A stretch of DNA of 37,968 bases from Armatimonadota bacterium (GTDB taxonomy: Bacteria > Bacillota > Desulfotomaculia > Desulfotomaculales > Nap2-2B). Under the pieces are notes generated by a model. It searched no databases. It saw nothing but the letters and a program-made list of their open reading frames with translations, and was not told the origin of the DNA. The stretch is from assembly GCA_023511535.1 (NCBI GenBank), contig JAIMBK010000029.1, positions 1 through 37,968 on the forward strand, written 5' to 3'. Within the stretch, counting starts at the first letter, position 1. Each line of letters starts with the position of its first letter. Positions 7,421-15,971 of the stretch are shown here, piece by piece. A program made the translations under genes and the position numbers.

Positions 7421-9364
7421 ATGGCTCTTTTTCGGCACCTTTTTACGCCCTTAAAAATCGGTAACTGCATTGTGAAAAACCGGATTATGGCAACCGCCCA
7501 CCTCACCCACCTGGCCTCGACCGATGGCTTCCCTACCGAGCGCCAGATCGCCTACCACGAAGAGCGGGCCAGGGGCGGGTTGGGTTTGATGGTGACGGAG
7601 TCCATGGCCGTGGCACCTAATACTGCACAATCCCAGTATGTCGTCCACCTTTACGACGATAAAGTCATTCCCATGCTCACGGAATTGACCAGACGGGTCA
7701 AAGCGCACGGAACCGTGATCATTGCCCAGCTTCACCACATGGGAAGAGAAATGACCTCAGTGGATACCCGGCAGGCGATCGTGGCTCCGTCACCAATACC
7801 CGACCCCCTCAAAAAGGAGGTGCCCCACGAGCTAACCACCCGGGAGATCAAAGAAATGGTTCAAATGTACGCCCGGGCAGCCGAGCGCTGTTTGCGGGCC
7901 GGCTACGATGGCGTCGAAGTGCACCTGGCACACGGGTACCTGATTCACGAGTTTCTCTCGCCGTTATACAACCGGCGTACCGATGAATACGGTGGTTCCT
8001 TTGAAAACCGCCTTCGTTTCGCCAGGGAAGTAATCCGGGAGGTGCGGGCACTGGCCGGTGACAGGATCGTGGGCATCCGCATAAACGGGGATGAACTTGT
8101 TGACGGTGGCCTCACTCAGGCAGATTACCAACAAATTTGCGTGGAACTGGAAAAGGAAGGCTTGGATTACATTGGCCTGAGCCTGGGGCATAACCTCAAT
8201 TATCCACCGACTTTTCCCAATATGGATTTTCCCTTGGGGTTTGCGGTTTATTTGGCCTCGGGAATGAAGCGGGTGGTCAGGATCCCGGTCTATACCTCCC
8301 ACCGGATCAACGACCCCCTCCTGGCCGAGAAAATCCTGGCCGAAGGGCACGCCGACCTGGTGGGGATGACCAGAGCGACGATTGCCGATCCGGAGATGCC
8401 CAATAAGGCCAGGGAAGAGCGCCTGGACGATATTCGTCCGTGTATTGCCTGCCTCCAGGGTTGCTTTCAGCGTCTGCGTTACCGGGCGCCCATCACTTGT
8501 TTCGGCAACGCGCGCGTAGGTAAAGAAAGAGAATATCAGATCAGGCCGGCAGCTCAACAGAAAAAAGTGGCAGTTGTTGGCGGGGGGCCTGCCGGTCTGG
8601 AGGCTGCGCGGATATTAAAAGAAAGGGGGCACCGGGTAACCCTTTACGAAAAAGACCAGGAACTGGGCGGGATGCTTCGGCGGGGCGCTTTTGACGTGCC
8701 CAACCGCCAAGAGCTCTTTGGGGTAACGCGCTGGCAGATTCACCAGGTTAATCAACTTGGGGTGGAGGTGGTGCTTGGCCGTGAGTGTACGGTGCAGGAT
8801 ATCAGGGAAGGAGGTTACGATGCGGTAATTATAGCCACAGGCGCTGTGTACGGCGAGCCTTCGGAGGTCTTTACGCCGGACGTGCCCCACCTGAATGTAA
8901 CGCAGGCCCTGGACCTGCGGGAAAACGACGTGCAGGGCAAGAGAGTGCTGGTAATCGACAGAGATTACCACAATAAAGCCATTGGGATTGGGGAAAAGCT
9001 GGCCATGTTGGGCGCGGAAGTAACGCTTTTTACCGAAGAGGTCGAGGTAGGTTGCGACATGGAGAGCATTAACAGATCCATGGCCTGGTTACGTTTAAGT
9101 GAATACGGCGTAAGGTCTATATCCAAGGGGAAAATTCTCCGGGCCGACGGCAAGCGTTTTCTTATTGCCCATGAGGGCTGGGAAAGGGAATTGGAGTTTG
9201 ACCTGGTAGTGGTAGTCGATCATATGGTTGCAAACAATGCTCTAGCGTTGCAATTAGAGCACGAAATTCCTGAACTCGAAGTGCGTTTGGCAGGAAACTG
9301 TCTGGCGCCGCGCAAGACACTTGATGCCATTCATGACGGGCTACGGGTTGCACTGGAGATTTAA
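7421..9364 (+). CDS. Old Yellow Enzyme-type FMN/[4Fe-4S]/FAD reductase (2,4-dienoyl-CoA reductase / 2-enoate reductase family), copy 1
   Basis: 647 residues, usual for the family. Residues 1-330 form the FMN TIM barrel, with the active-site stretch HLAHGYLIHEFLSPLYNRR followed by TDEYGGSFENRLRF. A four-Cys cluster C341-x2-C344-x3-C348-x11-C360 binds [4Fe-4S]. A dinucleotide-binding fold begins at VVGGGPAGLEAARI (about 385) and carries FAD/NAD(P)H. Such enzymes reduce activated C=C bonds of enoates, dienoyl-CoAs or cyclic unsaturated amides, or demethylate amines. Within this operon it likely reduces an unsaturated ring or maleate/maleimide-like intermediate. A paralogue with the same architecture follows at 11619. 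GAGGAGG-like site before ATG 7421. Confidence 0.9.
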   Translation: MALFRHLFTPLKIGNCIVKNRIMATAHLTHLASTDGFPTERQIAYHEERARGGLGLMVTESMAVAPNTAQSQYVVHLYDDKVIPMLTELTRRVKAHGTVIIAQLHHMGREMTSVDTRQAIVAPSPIPDPLKKEVPHELTTREIKEMVQMYARAAERCLRAGYDGVEVHLAHGYLIHEFLSPLYNRRTDEYGGSFENRLRFAREVIREVRALAGDRIVGIRINGDELVDGGLTQADYQQICVELEKEGLDYIGLSLGHNLNYPPTFPNMDFPLGFAVYLASGMKRVVRIPVYTSHRINDPLLAEKILAEGHADLVGMTRATIADPEMPNKAREERLDDIRPCIACLQGCFQRLRYRAPITCFGNARVGKEREYQIRPAAQQKKVAVVGGGPAGLEAARILKERGHRVTLYEKDQELGGMLRRGAFDVPNRQELFGVTRWQIHQVNQLGVEVVLGRECTVQDIREGGYDAVIIATGAVYGEPSEVFTPDVPHLNVTQALDLRENDVQGKRVLVIDRDYHNKAIGIGEKLAMLGAEVTLFTEEVEVGCDMESINRSMAWLRLSEYGVRSISKGKILRADGKRFLIAHEGWERELEFDLVVVVDHMVANNALALQLEHEIPELEVRLAGNCLAPRKTLDAIHDGLRVALEI

Positions 9365-9416
9365 TCGGGCCATCAATTTAATCAATTAATGTAAAAAAAC
9401 CAGGGAGGAGATCAAC

Positions 9417-10106
9417 ATGGCGAGGATTTGGGAAGATCTGTTGTCAGACGTAGACCGCATGGTTATTGAGAAGGGAGGTTACGGTAAGAGCAGGGGCCTG
9501 GGAAAAAAACCGTTGCTTCTAATCATTGACGTGCAATACAACTATGTGGGCGAAGATCTGCCTATAGAGCAACAGTTGGATAAGTGGCCCGCCGGTGGTG
9601 GCGCCGCCGCCTGGGCAGCGATTCGCAACATTCAACGGATTCGGGCTGCCGCTAAAGAAGCAGGTGTACCGATCTTTTTCACCCGTAACGTACAAAAAAG
9701 AACCCTGGCTTTCGATGGTTTTGGCCTTAAAACCAACCGTGACCAGTCTAAGTTCCTGGATGGGCGGCCGGAAACCCAAATCGTTAAGGAGTTGGAACCC
9801 GACGATAACGAAATGGTCATCGATAAGGCTTACGCCAGTGTATTTTATGGTACGCCTTTGTTAAGCTACCTGATTAAACTGGGCATTGACACCATTATTA
9901 TCGTAGGCGGCTCTACCAGCGGGTGTTGCCGGGCCACTGCGGTGGATGCAGTCACGCGTAACTATAACGTGGCGATGGTGGAGGATGCGGTGTACGACCG
10001 GATTCAACTTTCCCACAAAGCTTCCCTGTTGGATTTGTGGATGAAGTATTGCGATGTTATCGATACCAGGCAGGTCCTGGATTATTTTAAGAGCCTGAAA
10101 GGTTAG
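9417..10106 (+). CDS. Isochorismatase-family amidohydrolase (N-carbamoylsarcosine / maleamate amidase-like)
   Basis: 229 residues. The cysteine-hydrolase triad is visible: Asp38 in LIIDVQ, Lys137 in IDKAYAS and Cys170 in GGSTSGCCRATAVDA; the SGC-RATA form is that of N-carbamoylsarcosine and maleamate amidohydrolases rather than isochorismatase itself. It should hydrolyse an open-chain amide or carbamoyl group, releasing ammonia or CO2 plus ammonia. It sits between a reductase and a ring-opening amidohydrolase (12 bases before the latter), the logical partner for the half-amide or carbamoyl product. Clean GGGAGGAG site before ATG 9417. Confidence 0.88.
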   Translation: MARIWEDLLSDVDRMVIEKGGYGKSRGLGKKPLLLIIDVQYNYVGEDLPIEQQLDKWPAGGGAAAWAAIRNIQRIRAAAKEAGVPIFFTRNVQKRTLAFDGFGLKTNRDQSKFLDGRPETQIVKELEPDDNEMVIDKAYASVFYGTPLLSYLIKLGIDTIIIVGGSTSGCCRATAVDAVTRNYNVAMVEDAVYDRIQLSHKASLLDLWMKYCDVIDTRQVLDYFKSLKG

Positions 10107-10118
10107 GAGGCGGTAAGG

Positions 10119-11504
10119 TTGGCAGTGGACTTGTTGGTTAAAAACGGGAGCGTTGTGATTCCCCGACAGGGGGTTCACCAGGCTGACATCAGCGTGGCAG
10201 GCGGCAGGATCGTAGGTATTTATGCTCCCGGCGAGGGGCCTGTGGCCAAAAACTACCTCGATGCCGCCGGGTTATTCGTTTTCCCGGGGGTCATTGACCC
10301 GCACATGCACATCGGGATATACAATGATTTATCAGCGGATTTCGTAGCGGAAACCAGGGCGGCGGCCATCGGGGGAATTACCTCTATCGTGAACTATTAT
10401 CGGGGGAAGGAATCTTACCTGGAAACTCTTCCGGAGTTAATTGCTACCGGAGAAACGCACAGCTACGTAGACTTCGCTTATAGCCTCGGGGTGCTTACCC
10501 AGCAACACCTGGTGGAAGTAGAAAAGTATATGGAAAAATATGGCGTTACCTCTTATAAGTTCTATCGTAATTATCAGGACGATGTAGGGCGCATTTTTGG
10601 AGTTCCCGACCCGCTGACGCTTGACTCTGCAGACATGATGGCCATCTTAAAGCGGTTTGCCGCTATTTCCGAAAAACTGTTGCTGTGCGTCCATTGCGAG
10701 GACATGGACCTGCAGCGTAGAGTGGCGAAAGAAGTAAAAGCCAGGGGCGCTGAAAATACCCTCAAATATTTTGCGCAAACCAGCCCCGATTACGTCGAAA
10801 CCGTGTCTTTAATGAGCGCACTCTACTTAAATAACATAGTGGGCGGAAATATGTATGTAGTTCACTTAAGCGCTGGATCAAGCGTGGATTTACTGGAAAA
10901 AGAATCTGAATTGACCCGCCGAGGGGTCACGGTGGAGACCTGTCCGCATTATCTTGCCCTTACCGAGGAATCTCCTTGCGGTCTGTTAGCCAAGGTTAAC
11001 CCGCCGATCCATACCGCTGAAGACGCGGAAAAGCTCTGGGAGGGGATTCGCAAAGGGTTGATCCGGACAGTTGGATCGGACAATTGCCCAAGTAACCTCG
11101 CTAAGAAATTCGGCAAGGGCGAAGGCTTGTGGGAGACTCTGCCCGGTTTTCCCGGCGCCGGAATGATTTTGCCCGTTTTAATTAGCGAAGGCTATCATCG
11201 CCGGGGGCTTCCCCTCGATACGATCGCCGATGTTACCAGCGCCGGAGTAGCTAAAGCTTTTAACCTTTACCCCCAAAAAGGCGCTATCCAGGTGGGGGCC
11301 GACGCGGACCTGGCCGTCGTTGACCTTAATTGGGAGCGGGAAGTCAAGCCGGAAGTTTTCGGGGGGAGCGATTATACGGTTTATGATGGGATGAAAATAA
11401 AAGGGTGGCCCGTGTACACCGTTAGCCGTGGTGAGATCATTGTGGAAAAGGGTAAGGTGGTTGGTTCCAGGGGTCGTGGCCGGTATTTGCGGCGGAGCGT
11501 CTGA
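10119..11504 (+). CDS. Dihydropyrimidinase/hydantoinase-family cyclic amidohydrolase, copy 1
   Basis: 461 residues from TTG 10119, with GGAGG at 10106-10110. All binuclear metal ligands of the family are present: His62 and His64 (DPHMH), the carbamylated Lys147 (TSYKF), His192 (CVHCED), His249 (VVHLSAGSS) and Asp321 (GSDNCP). It therefore should be an active hydrolase of a cyclic amide, imide or ureide (hydantoin, dihydropyrimidine, allantoin, cyclic imide). Substrate specificity is not readable. It directly follows the isochorismatase-type amidase, and a paralogue with the same ligand set lies at 15972. Confidence 0.9.
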   Translation: MAVDLLVKNGSVVIPRQGVHQADISVAGGRIVGIYAPGEGPVAKNYLDAAGLFVFPGVIDPHMHIGIYNDLSADFVAETRAAAIGGITSIVNYYRGKESYLETLPELIATGETHSYVDFAYSLGVLTQQHLVEVEKYMEKYGVTSYKFYRNYQDDVGRIFGVPDPLTLDSADMMAILKRFAAISEKLLLCVHCEDMDLQRRVAKEVKARGAENTLKYFAQTSPDYVETVSLMSALYLNNIVGGNMYVVHLSAGSSVDLLEKESELTRRGVTVETCPHYLALTEESPCGLLAKVNPPIHTAEDAEKLWEGIRKGLIRTVGSDNCPSNLAKKFGKGEGLWETLPGFPGAGMILPVLISEGYHRRGLPLDTIADVTSAGVAKAFNLYPQKGAIQVGADADLAVVDLNWEREVKPEVFGGSDYTVYDGMKIKGWPVYTVSRGEIIVEKGKVVGSRGRGRYLRRSV

Positions 11505-11564
11505 CCTGCCCGGACAAGCGAGTGAACGGGAAGATTTTTCTGAAAGAAAAAACAGGCTTAAAGG

Positions 11565-11588
11565 CGGTACCCTGGTAAGGAGGTACCG
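11565..11588 (+). repeat. Short inverted repeat CGGTACC / GGTACCG
   Basis: Seven-base arms around a 10-base loop containing the AAGGAGG-like sequence, in the 114-base gap before the second reductase. It could hide a ribosome site or be chance. Confidence 0.3.
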
Positions 11589-11618
11589 TCCCCGTTCATT
11601 AGAAAAGGGGGTTCTTCC

Positions 11619-13577
11619 GTGAGTAGTTGTCAAAACCTGTTTAAGCCTCTTCAGATCGGTCCGGTAACGATCCGTAACCGCATCGCCAGTTCCGCCCATG
11701 TTACCAACTTTGGCGAAGGTGGTTGTCCTACCGAGCGGCACGCCTACTACCTGGCGGAAAAGTCTAAGGGCGGCATCGGCTTGATTATTATGGAAGCCAT
11801 CCGGGTTCACCCGACTACCCATCCAGGACCCAAGGCGATTGCCGGTTATGATCAGCGGTCACTTCCAGGGCTGAAAATGGTCGCGGAAATGGTTCACCAA
11901 CATGGCGCAAAGATCTTTTTGCAACTTCTGCACATGGGGCGCCAAACCGTAAGTACGGAAACCTTCCGTCCCTTGTGGGCGCCGTCGGCGCTTCCCTGCC
12001 CGACCAAAAAAGAAATTCCCCACGCCATGACGAAAGACGAAATCCGGGAAGTAGTCGAAGGTTTTGCTTACAGCACAAGACTGGCCAGGGAAGCAGGGTT
12101 TGACGGAGTAGAAATTCACGGTGCCCACGGTTATCTGATTCAACAATTTATGTCTCCGTTTAGTAATAAGCGTACCGACGAGTATGGGGGAAGCCTGGAA
12201 AACCGCCTGCGTTTCGCCCGGGAAGTCATTGCCGCCGTACGAAAGGCGGCAGGTAAGGAAATGGCGGTCGGTATCCGCGTAAGCGGGGACGAGTTTTGCG
12301 ATGGCGGTCTTACCTTAAGCGATATGCAAGAAATAGTTCCGCTTTTGGTCGAGGCCGGTGAATTAGATTTCGTCAACGTTAGCCAATGCAATTACAATGG
12401 CTTAAGTTTTGCCACGATGATTCCCGACATGCACTTTCCTCTGGCGCCTTTTGTTTACCTTGCCGCCGGCATTAAACAAGTAATCCCGGATTTACCCGTG
12501 TTTACCGTGGCGCGGATCAATGATCCCCTCCTGGCCGACCAGATTATTGAGAATAGCTGGGCCGATGTGGTTTGCATGACCCGGGCCACTCTCTGCGACC
12601 CGGAGCTTCCCAATAAAGCCCGGGAAGGCCGGCTGGACGAAATAAGGTACTGCGTTGGATGCAACCAGGGTTGCGTGGGTATGATGCACCGCGGCTTTCC
12701 GATTACCTGCCTGCAGAATCCAACTGTGGGAAGGGAAAAAGAACTAGGGATCGGCACTTTACGTCCGGCTTCCAAGCCAAAAAGGGTCTTTGTGGTGGGC
12801 GGGGGCCCGGCCGGAATGGAGGCGGCCAGGGTAGCGGCTCTCCGGGGACACCGGGTGGTGCTGATCGAAAAAGGATCCGAATTAGGCGGTCAGTTGCTCG
12901 CCGCGGCCAGCGTACCCTGCCGCCAGGAGATCAGCGGAGTCTACAGGTTTTTGAGCCTGGAACTGAAGAGGTTGGGTGTCGAGGTGCGGCTGGGGACTAC
13001 AGCAACAGTGGATTACATTTTGGCGGAAAAACCGGATGCCGTAGTGATTGCCACCGGTTCTTCCCCTGTGTTGCCGGTATATGAAGGTGAAGGCGGCGTC
13101 CAGTTGGCCACCCCCAACGATGTGGCACTGGGAAAAGTGGAGGTTGGTCAGCGGATAATTGTCTTCGACGACGACGGGCATTACCGGGCGACCAGCGTGG
13201 CCGAGTTCCTTGCTGATCAGGGCAGGGAAGTGCAGATTATTACTCCCCGGTCGGCGGAAGGGTCTGATATCGTCCAGATCAGCTGGATTACCCAGCACCA
13301 GCGACTGCGTAACCTGGGGGTGAGGATCGCTACCGGAACCTTAATTCGGGCTATTAACGGCACAACAGTGATTCTCGAAGACGCCTATTCCGGTGAACAG
13401 TGGGAAGTTTCAGGTGTGGATACCATCGTGGTGGCGGGACTCCGCCAGGCCAACGATGAACTTTATCATGTGCTTAAGAAGCAGGGGATCGAGGCATATG
13501 CAGTTGGAGATTGCGTAGCGCCAAGATCTGCCCTGGAGGCTATTCGGGAGGGGCACCTGGCAGGGCGCCAGATCTAA
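11619..13577 (+). CDS. Old Yellow Enzyme-type FMN/[4Fe-4S]/FAD reductase, copy 2
   Basis: 652 residues from GTG 11619, with AAAAGGGGG upstream. Same domain order as the gene at 7421: FMN barrel with HGAHGYLIQQFMSPFSNKR and TDEYGGSLENRLRF, cluster ligands C345-x2-C348-x3-C352-x11-C364, then a nucleotide-binding fold at VVGGGPAGMEAARV. It differs clearly in sequence from copy 1, so the pair is an old duplication or two independent acquisitions with different substrates. It heads a second set of genes that again ends with a dihydropyrimidinase-type enzyme. Confidence 0.9.
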   Translation: MSSCQNLFKPLQIGPVTIRNRIASSAHVTNFGEGGCPTERHAYYLAEKSKGGIGLIIMEAIRVHPTTHPGPKAIAGYDQRSLPGLKMVAEMVHQHGAKIFLQLLHMGRQTVSTETFRPLWAPSALPCPTKKEIPHAMTKDEIREVVEGFAYSTRLAREAGFDGVEIHGAHGYLIQQFMSPFSNKRTDEYGGSLENRLRFAREVIAAVRKAAGKEMAVGIRVSGDEFCDGGLTLSDMQEIVPLLVEAGELDFVNVSQCNYNGLSFATMIPDMHFPLAPFVYLAAGIKQVIPDLPVFTVARINDPLLADQIIENSWADVVCMTRATLCDPELPNKAREGRLDEIRYCVGCNQGCVGMMHRGFPITCLQNPTVGREKELGIGTLRPASKPKRVFVVGGGPAGMEAARVAALRGHRVVLIEKGSELGGQLLAAASVPCRQEISGVYRFLSLELKRLGVEVRLGTTATVDYILAEKPDAVVIATGSSPVLPVYEGEGGVQLATPNDVALGKVEVGQRIIVFDDDGHYRATSVAEFLADQGREVQIITPRSAEGSDIVQISWITQHQRLRNLGVRIATGTLIRAINGTTVILEDAYSGEQWEVSGVDTIVVAGLRQANDELYHVLKKQGIEAYAVGDCVAPRSALEAIREGHLAGRQI

Positions 13578-13612
13578 GCGGAGTTTTCCTAAAAAAATGG
13601 CGGTGAGTTAAT

Positions 13613-14437
13613 TTGCAGGTCCAGGTTACTTTGACCGTTACGGAAGGAAAACGCCTGATTGCAAAAGGTGTGGCGGCTTTACCAGAGGTACAAGTTGCCC
13701 TGGGAAAAGGTAAGATTCTCTTTAAGGGCGGCACAACCGTATCCGCGGTAGCGGAGGAAATAGCCGGTGTTGCACTGAAAATATCCGGCCGGATCAGTCC
13801 ACGGGGAACCAGAACAAGCGGGGCCGATATTGATGGGAAGCACTGCCTGCTTCTCAATAATGGCAGGTGGGAATATGTTGATGACCATTTGAAAGAAGTA
13901 GTTGTGCAACTAGGGCCGAAAGACGTGGTTGTAATCGGGGCCAACGCTTTGGACGCCCATGGGGGAGCTGCGATGATGATCGGCGCTCCCCTGGGAGGCG
14001 CTCCCGGGGAGGTTATCGCCGGCATTCTCTCGGGAGGCGCCCAGGTGGTAATTCCGGTCGGTTTGGAAAAGTTAATTCCCGGCAGCGTTTACGACGCTAT
14101 CAGGGCGGCTGGGCGTACCCGTACGGAAAAAGCCATGGGGATGGCGGTAGGTTTGGTACCCCTGACGGGGCGGATTGTTACGGAAAGTATTGCCCTTACT
14201 CTGTTGTACGATGTGCGCTGTACAGTTATCGGCAAGGGTGGCATCTTTGGGGCAGAGGGGGCTACAACAATGGTTGTCGAAGGACCAGCTGCCGAAGTGG
14301 AAAAAGCATTTGCCCTGGTCCAGGCCATCAAGGGTGCAGATGCTCCTGGCTTGGCCGAAAGCTTTCCCGAATGCGTGCCTGGTAATCGAACTTGTCGAAA
14401 CCACGTCGGGTGCATGTACCGGAGGAAACATTTTTAA
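13613..14437 (+). CDS. Conserved protein of unrecognised family with C-terminal Cys motif
   Basis: 274 residues from TTG 13613 with a GGCGGTGAG site. I do not recognise a named function. Visible: Gly-rich, alpha/beta pattern (GKGKILFKGGTTVSAVAEEI; VVVIGANALDAHGGAAMMIG; VVIPVGLEKLIPG), hinting at a nucleotide-, CoA- or phosphate-binding fold. The C-terminal tail has cysteines spaced PEC..(7 residues)..TC..(5)..GC before a basic end, which could bind a metal. Soluble, no signal peptide. It lies inside the catabolic operon between reductase copy 2 and the PrpD-like gene, so a role in the same pathway is likely. Confidence 0.75.
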   Translation: MQVQVTLTVTEGKRLIAKGVAALPEVQVALGKGKILFKGGTTVSAVAEEIAGVALKISGRISPRGTRTSGADIDGKHCLLLNNGRWEYVDDHLKEVVVQLGPKDVVVIGANALDAHGGAAMMIGAPLGGAPGEVIAGILSGGAQVVIPVGLEKLIPGSVYDAIRAAGRTRTEKAMGMAVGLVPLTGRIVTESIALTLLYDVRCTVIGKGGIFGAEGATTMVVEGPAAEVEKAFALVQAIKGADAPGLAESFPECVPGNRTCRNHVGCMYRRKHF

Positions 14438-14490
14438 ATTGCCTTTTCAATTCGAGGGCATCGTACAGAAATACGGGAGGCTAACAAAAA

Positions 14491-14568
14491 ATGAATAGAA
14501 AGAAGCTAATTGTTTTACTTGCGCATTGCCTCTTAAACTAGAATGCCCGTGTCCTGGGAGGTCTTTGC
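14491..14568 (+). pseudogene. Remnant of a small-family gene, interrupted by an amber codon
   Basis: ATG 14491 has a good site (ACGGGAGG) and reads 16 codons, MNRKKLIVLLAHCLLN, then TAG at 14539-14541, then NARVLGG in the same frame. The run 'AHCLLN-x-N-x-x-V-x-G' looks like the N-terminus of a conserved protein family in which x is often Gln, so TAG looks like a CAG nonsense change. The sequence then runs in frame into the GTG start of the PrpD-like gene, so the body of the gene is missing. Family recognition is from memory and tentative. Confidence 0.4.
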
Positions 14569-15897
14569 GTGAAACCCTGGAATCAGATTAGTGAATTCGT
14601 TGTCCAGACCAATCTGGAAAGATTGCCGGCAGCTGTGATCGACCAGGCGAAGCTGGTGTTAATGGATACCCTGGGAGCAATGCTGGCGGGTAGCAAGGTT
14701 GAGCCGGTACCAAACCTGGTGTTAAGGAGCAAAAAAGGTACGGCAACCATTGCCGGTCATTCTGGGTCGGTTGATCCTTTCTGGGCGGCCCTGGTTAACG
14801 GCACCTCCGCAGTCGCTCTGGAAATGGATGAGGGGAACCAGTTTGCCAAGGGGCATCCCGCCGCTCACGTCATTCCGGCGGCCCTGGCGTGGGCGGAGCA
14901 GGAAGGGGCGAGCGGGCGCCAGGTGCTGGAAAGCCTGGTGGTTGGTTATGAAGTGGCTGCCCGGGTTGGCGCCGGCACTTCCTTGCGCCCGGAGGTGCAT
15001 CCTCACGGGACCTGGGGAACGATCGGTGCAGCGGTAGCGGTGGCTAAACTGCGGGGTTTTTCAGCTTCCCAGGTGCACCAGGCCATCCAGTTAGGGGGTT
15101 TGCTCTCCCTGGCCACCGCCTGGAAAACGGCGTTAGAAGGGGCGAGCGTTCGAAACATCTATACAGGCTTGAGTAACCACCTTGGTTTACTGTCTACAGA
15201 ATTTGTCCTGGCCGGGTTTCAAGGTAGCGAGGCGGGTCTGGAAACGGTGTTTGGGCAGATAATATCTACTGGTTTCTGTGCGGATACGCTTACCCGTGAT
15301 TTAGGGAATATCTATCAGATTAATAACAATTATTTTAAGTTGTATTCCTGCTGCCGTTATAATCATGCGGCTTTAGACGCCCTGGAGGAAATTCTGGCGG
15401 CGCATCCGGTTACTTTTGAACAAGTGGATGCTGTAAAAGTAGAAACCTATAATTTGGCTGCCCAGTTGGCTAACCAGCAACCAGGGAATGTGTTAGCGGC
15501 AAAATTTTCGATCCCGTTTGCTTTAGCGGCATATTTGGTTCGGGGAAACGCGGGCCTGCATTCCTTTACGGACGAAACCCTAGACGACATCCGGATCCGC
15601 GAATTGGCCAGAAGAGTATCCGTCCGGGAAAATCCGGAAATGACGGCTATGTTGCCCGAAAAGCGGCCGGCAAGAGTCATTCTGTGCCTGCAGGATGGCC
15701 GTCGGCTCACCCATACCGTTTTTTCCTCCCGCGGCGGGTTTGATCATCCTTATCCGTTAGAAACCCTTCGAGAAAAGTTTCGTCAGTTAGCGGGCGAAGC
15801 TATCGGAGGGGAGGCTACCGAAAAATTGATTACAGTTTGCCAGCAGATAGAGGAACTCGAAGACATCCGTGGACTGACGGTATTGCTCAGGCCTTAA
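14569..15897 (+). CDS. MmgE/PrpD-family protein
   Basis: 442 residues from GTG 14569 with TGGGAGG upstream. N-terminal helical domain (AVIDQAKLVLMDTLGAMLAGS) and the family's central segments (EMDEGNQFAKGHPAAHVIPAALA; SYKLYSCCRYNHAALDAL-like) identify MmgE/PrpD. Members dehydrate 2-methylcitrate, decarboxylate cis-aconitate or isomerise/hydrate related branched di- and tricarboxylates. No other methylcitrate-cycle gene (prpC with its full length, prpF) is next to it, so it most likely acts on a branched acid of the operon's pathway. It is followed by the second cyclic amidohydrolase after about 75 bases. Confidence 0.87.
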   Translation: MKPWNQISEFVVQTNLERLPAAVIDQAKLVLMDTLGAMLAGSKVEPVPNLVLRSKKGTATIAGHSGSVDPFWAALVNGTSAVALEMDEGNQFAKGHPAAHVIPAALAWAEQEGASGRQVLESLVVGYEVAARVGAGTSLRPEVHPHGTWGTIGAAVAVAKLRGFSASQVHQAIQLGGLLSLATAWKTALEGASVRNIYTGLSNHLGLLSTEFVLAGFQGSEAGLETVFGQIISTGFCADTLTRDLGNIYQINNNYFKLYSCCRYNHAALDALEEILAAHPVTFEQVDAVKVETYNLAAQLANQQPGNVLAAKFSIPFALAAYLVRGNAGLHSFTDETLDDIRIRELARRVSVRENPEMTAMLPEKRPARVILCLQDGRRLTHTVFSSRGGFDHPYPLETLREKFRQLAGEAIGGEATEKLITVCQQIEELEDIRGLTVLLRP

Positions 15898-15971
15898 GCA
15901 GATCTATACCAGGCGGAGAATGCCGGCGAATGTAACTTTTTTACCCTTGGCGGTTCAGGAGGTAACGATAC

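Noticed and set aside
14175-14498. Alternative frame at the end of the unknown gene, suggesting a frameshift
   Set aside because: The main frame ends with a plausible Cys-rich tail (PEC..TC..GC), so no shift is needed; the alternative reads as low-order sequence before it.
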